Notes: generated by a model not told the origin, from the letters alone. A stretch of DNA of 64,000 bases from Heterodera schachtii (GCA_023374025.1 SIJG01000090.1:213648-277647), one strand, 5' to 3'. Positions 46,265 through 55,125 are shown, counted from the first letter of the stretch. Numbers and translations: made by a program.

Positions 46265-47481
46265 CCGGCACAAAATGGGGATTTAAAAAAAATTTAATTA
46301 AATGATTTTTTCAAGTGAAAAAATTATAGCAAAACAAAAGCATTTTTAAAATTTAAACAGATCAACAGTTAATCAAATCAATTTATTTTCGCAGTTTTTT
46401 ATCAAAAAGAGAAACCAATTTATTGAATTTTTAGTTTTTACAATTCCTTACTTTTTATTGAGATTTATTTCTGGCGCATTATTTCTACAACAAATTTAGT
46501 GAGTAGTGTAGTGGTCAGCAGATGGTCAGACGGTGCGATAGGCGACGCAGGGAAAAATTTGAAAATTATATGTATTTTGTTAACAGATTTGTCCATAAAT
46601 GACCACTTTTCTAGTTTTTAGGTTAATTTAAATTTTTTTAGGAATTTTGTGTCCGGCTGTTTTTCGGAAATCTGTCACAATTTATTAAACGATTTGAGAC
46701 AAAATTTGGATTTTTTGGCTATGTTTAAAAATGAAAAATATTTTAATTGCTCTTTATTTTTGGTGGTTTGAAAATTTTGGTAATACAGTTTTAAAAATTA
46801 TTTAACAATTTAAATAAATAAGAAATAATTTAATCTGTTTGGCTATCGAACCATTGCAGAAACCAAACAAAGACTGGAGGTTTAGCCAATAAACTAAATA
46901 TTTCTACTTTCTTTTTATTTAAAAGAATAGATCAAATTATGATTTTTTACGAGACGGTCTAAAAACATGAGAATACGAGATTACGTACACGAGACGAGCA
47001 ACATTCCTGCTAACTTTACACTGGTAATCGACGCTTTAGGATAGAAGTTAATAGAACAATTTCAAAACAACATTTGTAAAAAATTTCGTCATGGATTCTC
47101 TGAATCATTATTATTCAAATGATGAAATAACAGGTTCAAAAGCTTTGCTAACTTTTTTTTCTTTGTTAATTTTATGTTTTCAACACCTGAAATATTTTAT
47201 CTAACTCATTTTCTGGTATTTTTGAAAACCCATAACACCATGAATTTGATATATTTTGTCTGTTTTTATCTCTGTCTTATACAAATGATATTTTCCAAAA
47301 AATCCCAATTTCACAACAAAAAATCACCCCATATTATGAAATTCTATCACATCTACTGATTTTCACTGACGCATTTTCTGCTGACACATTTTTTGTCCAC
47401 GTCACTTGGGAAAGCGAATTTGAATAAAATAATAAATTTATGAATGGAAATATTAATTTTCTACAAAATTAGAAGAATCAA
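46265..47481. other. Unique flank left of the BEL/Pao element
   Basis: AT-rich sequence that does not match the other copy of the duplication. A 61-codon ATG frame at 47174-47359 is rich in Phe/Leu and has no supporting feature. No clear gene is seen. Confidence 0.45.
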
Positions 47482-48084
47482 ACAATGAATCAATCAATCA
47501 GCCTTTGTTTGGTGGAACAAATTAGAGTTTGCCAATCACTTTTAATTTCCGATGGGCCAATCCCTTGACAGATTTTGTTTTCAAAAGTCCCCGGTGGACC
47601 AATTCCCGTTTCCCGGTGAAACGATTTTTGGTACCAAATTTTCCCCTACCGTAACCTTCAAACAATGTCCCGGTGACAAATATTTATTACGGTGCGAAAA
47701 TTCGAAATTAATAAATAATTTTAAATCGGAGAGAGAAGATGTTGAACGGATTAAAAAGTTAAGCGAATGAATAAAAAACTTTTCATTTTCCATCTTTCCC
47801 CCCTTTTCTCGCTCGCGGACCTTTTCCGTTTTTTGTTAAACTCTGAGAAAATTCCTTTTGTCTCCAACGACTTTGTGCCATAAAATGAATTAAGTGATCG
47901 TAAAGGCAAAAGATGAAAGATAGGGATGATAATAATAAAATGGAGAAATGAAATGTAATTTAAATTAATAAATAATTAAATGCAAATTGTTCCAAAATTA
48001 TTTTCTCCATCTCTTCCGTTTTTGGCATTTAATTCTTTCGGCATTCTCTGGCATCTCGGCTTCGTCGGTCGTGGGCGCCGACAC
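47482..48084 (-). repeat. LTR of the BEL/Pao element (3' LTR)
   Basis: 603 bp matching 58030-58632, with one difference noticed (TTTTCATTTTC versus TTTTTATTTTC near 47780). On the plus strand a TG...CA form would run from TGAATCAATC (47486) to GCCGACA (48083). A 72-codon frame on the opposite strand is present in both LTRs only because the LTRs are identical. Confidence 0.93.
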
Positions 48085-48104
48085 TCCCCCAACGAAACGT
48101 TGTT

Positions 48105-49487
48105 TCAGGGCGGCCAAATTTGAATGGCACCAGTTTGTTGCTGAAAGTATTGACTATTCCTCTTATTAATTTCTTTTCTGATCAGCATTTTTTGTTTCCA
48201 TATATAAATTTTGTAGACCCAATTAATTATAATGACTAAAATGACTGATCGAATTACATATTTCCACCAATCAATTTCAGTGATTAAATTTTGAAAGGTA
48301 AATGCTCGAAATTGGTTTGAATTCCAAATTTTTCGGTCTTCATTTAGTCTATTGTCAATAATTCGGCTAGTACGGAATGCATGAAGCATTTCCAACATGT
48401 CAATTTGTTTGTTCGTTAAATTAGTTAAAATTAATTGTTTGAAAATTTGTAACGGAAAAATAGGTAAATTTTCCTTACCCCATATTTTTTGATTGATGTT
48501 ATAAATAGTTGTTTCTCCAATAAAAGTATATTTGCCTGTTAATTGGTTTATTTTTATGAGCTTATTGTTCAGTAAAATTGTTTTAAATTGTCCCTCAGTG
48601 CATGTTTGGATTTTACTATTTTTTTTGACAATCATTGTTATTGGATCCAAAAATCCTATCAAAAGTTTTTCGGTATGGTCTAAAGAAAAATTTAATGGAA
48701 TAAATTCATAACATTTTCCATCTAAAGACGGGACAAAGGAGAAATTAATTGCCGAACAACCCCAAAATTCCAAAATTTCATCGGAAATCCAATGCCCTTC
48801 TAAAAAAGTTTGACCAGTTTTTTGTCTTATAAACAAGGAAGGGTTTAAATGAGAATACCCATTGAAAATATTATCATCCAATGTTTTACAAACCATTTCA
48901 ATTAATTTATGAAAAGAGGACTTAATTTCTTTGTTTTGGTAAAAAGCACCGGCTTGTAATTGCATTGCCAATTGGCTTGCTCGAACTTCTCCGTCCAAGG
49001 GAGTATTCTCTATTTCACTTGAGAAAGGAGTATTCCAACGTTTGAATCTTTTTCTTTTGTTTCTTAGGTTTTGATCAAACGAATTTTTCTCATTTTTCAT
49101 TAATTCCTTAAATTGTTCCTCAATTATTGCAAATCCTTGCGCACTAACACGCAATTTTTCACCACATGACTCTATCTTTTTTGAATTTTGATCAAAAACT
49201 AAAGCCCGATTGTTATCATTTGACATCCAAATACCTGGGACATAAGTGTCATTGATTTTTGCTTCCCTTTTATAAACACAAGTTTTCTCATCAAAAAGAT
49301 TTTTAATGTTTTTCTTAATCTCCCATAAAAGATAAACACCATTTTCTAACTGGCATTGTCCATCTGAGTATTTACAATTCTTTGTATCATCTACTGGTGA
49401 ATGTATTATGTCTGACCCTGGGGTTCCACAAAAAACAATTTTCGGAATCGGTTTTTTGGAACCCAATTTTCCACCACGATTGTTCAA
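48105..49487 (-). CDS. Envelope-like glycoprotein, C-terminal part with transmembrane anchor
   Basis: 460 codons. Features in order: a Cys-rich part (NCKYSDGQCQLENG, EKTCVY); a basic furin-like stretch (RNKRKRFKRW, about residue 167); a long ectodomain with paired Cys (WGCS, GKCYEF, QTCTEG); a heptad-like segment near 360-400; a single transmembrane helix near 415-435 (VIRSVILVIIINWVYKIYI); and a short basic tail. This is the layout of a class-type viral or retroviral fusion glycoprotein precursor, but the sequence does not let me say from which virus family. It ends 21 bp from the 3' LTR. The start Met at 49487 is not the gene's real start. Confidence 0.75.
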   Translation of the reverse strand: MNNRGGKLGSKKPIPKIVFCGTPGSDIIHSPVDDTKNCKYSDGQCQLENGVYLLWEIKKNIKNLFDEKTCVYKREAKINDTYVPGIWMSNDNNRALVFDQNSKKIESCGEKLRVSAQGFAIIEEQFKELMKNEKNSFDQNLRNKRKRFKRWNTPFSSEIENTPLDGEVRASQLAMQLQAGAFYQNKEIKSSFHKLIEMVCKTLDDNIFNGYSHLNPSLFIRQKTGQTFLEGHWISDEILEFWGCSAINFSFVPSLDGKCYEFIPLNFSLDHTEKLLIGFLDPITMIVKKNSKIQTCTEGQFKTILLNNKLIKINQLTGKYTFIGETTIYNINQKIWGKENLPIFPLQIFKQLILTNLTNKQIDMLEMLHAFRTSRIIDNRLNEDRKIWNSNQFRAFTFQNLITEIDWWKYVIRSVILVIIINWVYKIYIWKQKMLIRKEINKRNSQYFQQQTGAIQIWPP

Positions 49488-50094
49488 TGATTAATTTTTT
49501 GTTGGTGTGTTTTTGGCCAATTTCTCCTGACAAAACACCAAACTCACATTTTTTGTAAATTGCCATTTGATGACAATCTTCAAAAGTGGTTGGTAAAAGA
49601 ATTTGATCAGGGATTTCTTCAATTTTGTACCCAAATAAATCAGTTCTGTATTTTTGTGTTTGTCTAGTTTTTATGCATCTCCAGGCCTCAAATTGAAAAT
49701 TATCTGGGTTTGGCCGAAATAAATCTAGCATTAAAGCTCGGGTGGGTTGTTCAAGAAATCTACTGATTTTTCCGCACGAAGAGGTGTCCCTTTTGAATTG
49801 GACCAATTTTGTTTGGGCTCTATTATGACAAATCATTGGGTGGGTGGCTACACAGAAATTTATTATATTGATAATCATTAAGGCGTTAAAGAAATATTTT
49901 TGTGAATTAAGAACCCATTTTCTTAACTTACTCGCACTGTCCATTGGTGTGTTTGCCTCTTGTCCTTGGACTAATTCCTGATCAGATATTAAAATTCTGT
50001 TCAAATTCAATTTTTCTTCGATAATTTCGTCATTCCTTTTATTGCTTCTAACAGCTTTTTTGGATTTTGAATACCGAATTTTAATTTTTCCCAA
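49387..50094 (-). CDS. Envelope-like glycoprotein, N-terminal part
   Basis: 235 codons, first codon TTG. The first ATG is near residue 51, followed by a hydrophobic signal or anchor segment (FFNALMIINIINFCVA, about 68-83) and then a Cys-containing ectodomain start (MICHNRAQ, SSCGK, WRCIK, DCHQMAIYKKC). The last 34 codons overlap, in another frame, the start of the downstream frame (49487), so one indel splits the gene. The role would be membrane insertion and, in infectious elements, cell entry. The lineage of this glycoprotein is not recognised. Position after the pol genes and before the 3' LTR is the classic env location. Confidence 0.7.
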   Translation of the reverse strand: MGKIKIRYSKSKKAVRSNKRNDEIIEEKLNLNRILISDQELVQGQEANTPMDSASKLRKWVLNSQKYFFNALMIINIINFCVATHPMICHNRAQTKLVQFKRDTSSCGKISRFLEQPTRALMLDLFRPNPDNFQFEAWRCIKTRQTQKYRTDLFGYKIEEIPDQILLPTTFEDCHQMAIYKKCEFGVLSGEIGQKHTNKKLIIEQSWWKIGFQKTDSENCFLWNPRVRHNTFTSR

Positions 50095-51059
50095 GTTGTA
50101 TGAAAAGCATTCTTGATTTTGCTAAATCCATTTTGTGTCACACTCCTTGCGACATTGAAAGCACCAAACGGCTCTAAAATGAATAAATGCATTTTCATTT
50201 CCTGAGCACTTTTCTCCCAAAAATCGATTTTTCCTTCTTTCATATTCAATCGGCTCTCTTCAAAATTGATTTTTGTATAAAATTCAAAAAATCCAATGAG
50301 CAGTGATGAAATGCTCTGGGAATTGGTTGTCTTCCAAATAAGTTTTTGTTTCATCATTTCAAAAATTTGTTTCTTTGGGTATGTAACATTTCGAATTTCA
50401 AAAATTTCTGGTAAAATTTTGATCAAATTTGGTAAAACGGGGTTAGGAATTTTCATCAAATAAAAAATTAAAAGTGATGTCCAACCATAAGAATTTAAGG
50501 TGCCGCCTCCATTAGCACTTTGGTGAATTTCAAAAAAGTCAGCCCATTCCAAAATGGCAAAATATAAAGTTTTAAAGCGTGCATCCAACTGCACGCAACA
50601 TGCCAACCATTTCGAATTAATCAATCCAATCAAATTATTGCAACTAATTTGAGCATTTATTTCTTCGTCATCAGAATTAATTGTGATTTCCAAAATGGAG
50701 ACATTTCGGGAAGGGATTATCAAAGTCCGGGTTAATGCCATTCCCGATTCTCTTAACTTTTTCCGCAACTTGTCAAAAAATTGGCAACTGTCGTCTTTTG
50801 TCCAATCATTCGGTATTCCTTTTGAGTTTATCATAACTAAATCCAAATCACTTTCTTTTCTTCCAAGGCCATTGTATATGCTCCCTTGGATAAATACATT
50901 CATGTCCCAATTTTCTTTGACAACTTCTTCAATCCGAGTACATTGTCTCAAAATATTTTCAGTTTTGAAAACAGAGATTTTCCTGTCGTTTTCAATCTTT
51001 TTCAAAATTTGGTCTAAATCTTTTTCAGTTATTTGATTTGTGGGCCCTTTTTGGTTTAC
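50007..51059 (-). CDS. TUTase / non-canonical poly(A) polymerase-like nucleotidyltransferase
   Basis: Open for about 350 codons. There is no ATG until a Met close before the nucleotidyltransferase signature (FIQGSIYNGLGRKESDLDLV), so the N-terminus may be joined to the NADAR frame by splicing or a frameshift. The signature provides the Gly-Ser and two metal-binding Asp. The central domain follows (AQISCNNLIGLINSKWL, then GTLNSYGWTSLLIFYL and NPVLPNL), then the PAP-associated region (LLIGFFEFYTKINFEE, MKEGK, LEPFGAFNVARSV). This is the CID1/PUP/RDE-3 layout. The third catalytic Asp expected before ISCNN is Gln (codon CAA). Family members add U, A or UG tails to RNA 3' ends. The last about 30 codons overlap the env frame. 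Confidence 0.88.
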   Translation of the reverse strand, partial: VNQKGPTNQITEKDLDQILKKIENDRKISVFKTENILRQCTRIEEVVKENWDMNVFIQGSIYNGLGRKESDLDLVMINSKGIPNDWTKDDSCQFFDKLRKKLRESGMALTRTLIIPSRNVSILEITINSDDEEINAQISCNNLIGLINSKWLACCVQLDARFKTLYFAILEWADFFEIHQSANGGGTLNSYGWTSLLIFYLMKIPNPVLPNLIKILPEIFEIRNVTYPKKQIFEMMKQKLIWKTTNSQSISSLLIGFFEFYTKINFEESRLNMKEGKIDFWEKSAQEMKMHLFILEPFGAFNVARSVTQNGFSKIKNAFHTTWEKLKFGIQNPKKLLEAIKGMTKLSKKN

Positions 51060-51610
51060 TTACCCATTGGGTTAAGTTTTTGGCGAATGTCTTCTAACAG
51101 ACGACCGCACATATTTTTGCCTTTAAATCCTTGGTCCATGTTTGAAAAAATTAGCTGTCTTTCTCTAATGTCAATTCCGATGCACCAGCTAAGATTGACT
51201 GAGGCCATATATAATGGAAGGTTTCCAGTTTCCAACAACATTTGACCAAATTTTTCGTTTTGTGTGAATTTTGCCCATAAAATAGGGCGAATGACACCTT
51301 CTCGAACTCTATTCCATTCATACTGATCAAAAAATTTGGGATTTTCTTCAAGCGACTTATATTGGTCCATGTCTTTGTCTGTAAATTTTTTGAATTCACT
51401 GGGTTCTGTGATCCCATTTTTGAATTTGATCATTTTTGCCAAATTAAAATAACCAAAATACGAGGCCTTTTCAAAGCAGTATTTTTGTTCCACATTATCC
51501 CATTTAAAGCCATCTATCATAAAAGAAGACGGATGAAAATTTGAAAAAACAAAATTTTTCCCGAAAAACAATTCACTTTCTGTGCGTTTGTTGCAGCTGG
51601 CTCGTGCCAT
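51056..51610 (-). CDS. NADAR domain protein (YbiA-like)
   Basis: 184 codons from an ATG that is probably internal to a longer protein. The NADAR signature is nearly complete: FSNFHPSSF (about 22-30), VEQKYCFEKASYFG (about 40-53), FDQYEWNRVREGVIRPILWA, KFGQMLLETGN, CIGIDI and FKGKNMCGRLLEDIRQKL at the end. NADAR proteins act on ADP-ribose-linked or ribose-phosphate N-glycosidic substrates; some bacterial relatives, as antitoxins of DarT1-type toxins, remove ADP-ribose from guanine in nucleic acid. A retroelement copy might remove such marks placed by a host defence, but that is inference. The frame ends at a perfect GTAAGT donor-like site (51058-51063). Confidence 0.88.
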   Translation of the reverse strand: MARASCNKRTESELFFGKNFVFSNFHPSSFMIDGFKWDNVEQKYCFEKASYFGYFNLAKMIKFKNGITEPSEFKKFTDKDMDQYKSLEENPKFFDQYEWNRVREGVIRPILWAKFTQNEKFGQMLLETGNLPLYMASVNLSWCIGIDIRERQLIFSNMDQGFKGKNMCGRLLEDIRQKLNPMGK

Positions 51611-51628
51611 TTTTGTTCGCCCCTTTTC

Positions 51629-52330
51629 TCAATTGGCATTCCAATTTGTTCCAACTTCGTTAATAAATTGTTGATATTTTCTTCTTCCGGCACTCGAACA
51701 ATGGCCGGAAACCTTTTCTTCATAACATGAATTGGCACTCCTTTGGGGACAACCCAAATACAAAGCTTCTTCAACTTTTGTTAGAACTGCCAACAGTTCA
51801 GCGTCCATCGTTTCTCTCCAAATCACTATGCATTGTGTAATCGTGCCAATTTCGATTTCTGTGCCAATTGTATTTTTGTCCCACTTTCTCGGACGAAAAA
51901 CCATTGCCTTCATTTCCTTCTTCCTCATTATTTGCCTCAGTTCGATTTCCACTTGATTATCCACAATAAAAACCAAAATTGACCGTGCCACCACTTTTGG
52001 AATGTTTTCTTGCACATAATTCCGAGTTTTTGATTTTTGAGAATCCACCAACAAATCCTCAGGAATTTGGAATTTTTTACTTTTTTCCTCCAACGGATTT
52101 TTTCCAAACTTTTGTTGATCCTCCAACGGATCTTTTTGGCAATTTGGACTGTTACCTAATAAATTTTCAAAATTTGGTGGATCCTCCAACGGATCTTTTT
52201 GGCAATTTAAATGTTTTTTGGCTTCCGAAATTTTGTCATTATTTTTGCTGCTTTGAACCGCGACTTTCATCTCGAAATTCTCATCCGCCGAATACATCAG
52301 TTCATCATCACTGCTTTGGCTGTCGTTCAT
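51629..52330 (-). CDS. Unrecognised N-terminal part of the NADAR protein
   Basis: ATG at 52328-52330, 233 codons. Residues 1-110 are acidic and probably disordered, with two direct repeats starting NCQKDPLED (the DNA repeats TCCAACGGATCTTTTTGGCA). About 110-180 look folded (KVVARSILVFIVDNQVEIEL, then WRETMDAELLAVLTKVEEA), with a strand/helix rhythm, but I recognise no family. Near 51755 a frameshift moves the likely continuation into the frame 51517-51774 (VPIHVMKKRFPAIVRV...), which in turn shifts into the NADAR frame. It is therefore read as the first part of one protein of roughly 480 residues. It lies between integrase and the nucleotidyltransferase, where ordinary BEL elements end or carry only env. 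Confidence 0.55.
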   Translation of the reverse strand: MNDSQSSDDELMYSADENFEMKVAVQSSKNNDKISEAKKHLNCQKDPLEDPPNFENLLGNSPNCQKDPLEDQQKFGKNPLEEKSKKFQIPEDLLVDSQKSKTRNYVQENIPKVVARSILVFIVDNQVEIELRQIMRKKEMKAMVFRPRKWDKNTIGTEIEIGTITQCIVIWRETMDAELLAVLTKVEEALYLGCPQRSANSCYEEKVSGHCSSAGRRKYQQFINEVGTNWNAN

Positions 52331-52506
52331 TCTGTCAGAATAATGATATGAATAATGAGAAAAAATATTATATTTAAAATTAAAGTATCAATATTTTTTT
52401 TTTAATATTTTAAATAAATAAATAAATTTAATTTTATTAATAGATTATATAATATTTAATTAAATTATCTAAAATTATAGCTATTCTTCGCCTTCATCCT
52501 CTATTT

Positions 52507-53022
52507 CTAATGGATTCTTGGATAATTATCCTGGTCTCTAACAATTACTACTTGTCCGATTTTTGGGTATTTATCTCCATCTTTATATTTGTTAATGTGT
52601 TTTTCCCGTAACGATAATAGATATTTTTCACTCCATTCCTTCCAAAATATTTCACTTTTAAAAATTGCCTTTTTGTAAATTTCAAATAATTCTTCTCTTT
52701 TAGTTTTCTTTTCAAAATATTCATTTATGTCTTCCCGATCAAATGTCGGATCTAATTTCAATGAGAAAGGTTCTCCATCCGTCGGATTTAATATATCGAT
52801 TGGCCTTAATGGTTCAATCACTTCATCTTGGGTTATATAGCTTAAAGGGCGTTCGTTTACAATCCTCTCGACTTCGATTAAATATGTCATTAATTCTTCA
52901 AAATTCAATAACCGTTTTCCTAAACTCCGAATTAAATGTGTCTTAACAAGTCCTATCATTCTCTCGTAAGCTCCCCCGCGCCAACTCGCATATGGCGAAT
53001 TAAATTGCCAATCAATTCCCAA
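52507..53022 (-). CDS. BEL/Pao integrase C-terminal part with catalytic Glu and DUF5641-like tail
   Basis: 171 codons starting in the second half of the integrase core. WRGGAYERMIGLVKTHL carries the catalytic Glu of the DDE triad, followed by ERIVNERPLSYIT and a DUF5641-type tail (YPKIGQVVIVRDQDNYPR). The tail stops before its usual end because of another small frame break, after which a few acidic codons follow in a different frame. With the upstream fragment, all three catalytic residues are encoded. Confidence 0.9.
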   Translation of the reverse strand: MGIDWQFNSPYASWRGGAYERMIGLVKTHLIRSLGKRLLNFEELMTYLIEVERIVNERPLSYITQDEVIEPLRPIDILNPTDGEPFSLKLDPTFDREDINEYFEKKTKREELFEIYKKAIFKSEIFWKEWSEKYLLSLREKHINKYKDGDKYPKIGQVVIVRDQDNYPRIH

Positions 53023-53067
53023 ATTTGATGAAAAATTTTGTACCGTAGGATCACGATAAATTTCTGA

Positions 53068-54447
53068 CTATATTTTATTTTGTTTATTTTTTTTAAGTGC
53101 TATTTGTTTTAATGCTTTATTTGCTAATACAAAATTTGTACCATTATCGGAAATAATTAATTTTGGCACTCTTCTTCTTTTAATGAATCGCCGAAATGCT
53201 AAAAGAAATTTTTCGGCACTGACATCGGAAACTAACTCCAAATGAATTGCTCTTACAATTAAACATGTAAATATTGCTCCCCAACATTTTTTATTGCCAT
53301 CCAATGTTTTTACTGAGAGGGGCCCAAAATAATCAATTCCAACATGTTCAAATGCACTTTTCCCTTTTACTCTAAACACTGGTAGAGGAGGGTTTTTAGG
53401 ATATGTATATTTATTATTTGTAAATTTTGCACAAATTCCGCATTTTTCTTTGTTTTTTCTTTTTAATATTTCATAAATTTTCCTTCTGCTTTTAGGAATC
53501 CAAAAATTTTCTCTCAATTTGCTATTCACCAATTCGCGACCGCCATGCATTGTCTTCAAATGAGCATCTCTAATCAATAAAGTCGCAACATATGAATTAT
53601 TTGGAATGAAAATTGGATTAATAGTGTCATAATTTAAACCACTTTTTAAAATTCTCCCTTTTGTGCGCCATAAATTATCGTCATCTTTGAACAAATCCAA
53701 ATTTCTTATGATAGATTTGGTTGGAGACGAATTTGTTTGGATAATTTTTAAAATTAGCTTTTCAGCTTTAAAGATTTCTTTAGCCTCTAAAGGCCTGATT
53801 AATTTAATAATTTCTTTTGTTATGTCATTTCCATTATTTTTATTTTTGATATCCGAAATTTTTTCCATATTTTGGGAAACCTTCTTTTGGTTTTCTTTTT
53901 TAAAGGCTCGAAGTGCGTAAGCAATTGAATTTTTTAAACGGTCCCATTTTGAAAATCTTTCGAAATGTTTTTCAAATTTACAAAAATCCTTTTCCTTAAT
54001 TGCTGAATTTATCTCAAAAATAACATTTTGTTTTTCTTTTATTTCTGGTGGATTTATTGGGTCATATTCTCGTATTGTTTTGGGCCAAGAGTTTTCACTT
54101 TCTGAAAGAAAATTGGGGCCTTTCCACCATATTTCACTATTTTGTAATTCTTCCACTGATGTTCCTCTTGACGCTAAATCAGCTGGATTATTTTTGCCAT
54201 TAATATGTTTTAAATGCCACTTTTTTATATTTTGTACCCTATTTCTAATGAATTTGTCAAATTTGCGTTCACTTCTTACAAAATCGAGAACGTCGGTTGA
54301 ATCAGACCAAATAGTGCAATTTTGAATCTTAATTTCTTTTTCGAATTCGATTTTTACAAAATTTAAATATTTTCCACATAGCATTGTTGCATGTAATTCT
54401 AAATTTGGAATTGTCCTTTTGCCCTTTGGCATGTTAGCAGGCACCAC
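53068..54447 (-). CDS. BEL/Pao RNase H end, integrase zinc-binding domain and core start
   Basis: A 459-codon frame. The RNase H part has TIPNLELHATMLCGK and WSDSTDVLDFVRS, then NPADLASRGT. About residues 285-350 hold the H2C2 zinc-binding domain (HLKTMHGGRE then CGIC). The DDE core follows with EHVGIDYFGPL (first Asp) and KLIISDNGTNFV (second Asp). It ends in KKNKQNKI at an A-rich homopolymer where the frame is lost; the catalytic Glu is in the next frame. Integrase inserts the cDNA copy into chromosomes. Confidence 0.9.
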   Translation of the reverse strand: MVPANMPKGKRTIPNLELHATMLCGKYLNFVKIEFEKEIKIQNCTIWSDSTDVLDFVRSERKFDKFIRNRVQNIKKWHLKHINGKNNPADLASRGTSVEELQNSEIWWKGPNFLSESENSWPKTIREYDPINPPEIKEKQNVIFEINSAIKEKDFCKFEKHFERFSKWDRLKNSIAYALRAFKKENQKKVSQNMEKISDIKNKNNGNDITKEIIKLIRPLEAKEIFKAEKLILKIIQTNSSPTKSIIRNLDLFKDDDNLWRTKGRILKSGLNYDTINPIFIPNNSYVATLLIRDAHLKTMHGGRELVNSKLRENFWIPKSRRKIYEILKRKNKEKCGICAKFTNNKYTYPKNPPLPVFRVKGKSAFEHVGIDYFGPLSVKTLDGNKKCWGAIFTCLIVRAIHLELVSDVSAEKFLLAFRRFIKRRRVPKLIISDNGTNFVLANKALKQIALKKNKQNKI

Positions 54448-54464
54448 TAAGCTTTTAGCAAAAA

Positions 54465-55010
54465 CTAATTACAATAAATTTGTTGGTCATTTTCAATTCG
54501 AAGATAAATTGCTGCGCCAAAGGCTTTTGAACATGCATCAGTAAAAGCGTGTAATTGAAATTTAGTATGTTCTGAAAGATTATTTTGAAATAATTTTCGT
54601 GGATATTTGATCTCTTTATTTTCCCATGTAAGCATAAGTTCTTTCCATTTTTGTTCTTCTGAATCGGATAATTTACTGTCCCATTTTAGGTTTTTTCCAT
54701 TTTCGATTTCTTGACGAAAAAGTTTAGCAGCTAAAATTATTGAAGATGTCATCCCACATGGATCAAAAGTTTTAGCTATTTGAGATAGTACTTTTCTTCT
54801 TGTTACAACATCATTTGGTTCGAATTTTGGCATTTTTATAAAATATTCGTCATTTTTTACATTCCACCAAATTCCCAACAATTTGACAGTTTCTTTTTCG
54901 ATTCGGTCTTCCTTTGGGAGTTTTTGAAGCTCACTTAATTCGTTCGACACAAACTCACGCACATTCATACCTGCTTTAGCAAACACCTTTTTAATCAATT
55001 CGTAAACCAT
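54465..55010 (-). CDS. BEL/Pao reverse transcriptase thumb/connection and RNase H start
   Basis: A 181-codon frame continuing the polymerase: KLLGIWWNVKNDEY, VLSQIAKTFDPCG and KELMLTWENKEIKYPRKLF are characteristic of the region after the RT palm in BEL/Pao. FQLHAFTDACSKAFGAAIYL begins the RNase H domain with its first Asp. It is separated from the upstream frame by a homopolymer indel near 55015-55025 and from the downstream frame by another near 54450-54465. Confidence 0.88.
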   Translation of the reverse strand: MVYELIKKVFAKAGMNVREFVSNELSELQKLPKEDRIEKETVKLLGIWWNVKNDEYFIKMPKFEPNDVVTRRKVLSQIAKTFDPCGMTSSIILAAKLFRQEIENGKNLKWDSKLSDSEEQKWKELMLTWENKEIKYPRKLFQNNLSEHTKFQLHAFTDACSKAFGAAIYLRIENDQQIYCN

Positions 55011-55125
55011 TTGAAAATCTTTTTATGGTTAATTCCCACTAGTAAATTATCAACGTAAATATTTTGAGCCAATTGCTTAATAATGGGATGGTTATAATTT
55101 TCTAAGTGCAATTTAATGGTTAATG

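Noticed and set aside
47552..47770. A 72-codon frame identical at 47552-47770 and 58100-58318, with open reverse frames
   Set aside because: It is duplicated only because it lies in the two LTRs, and it is antisense to the element. No evidence of a gene beyond LTR identity.
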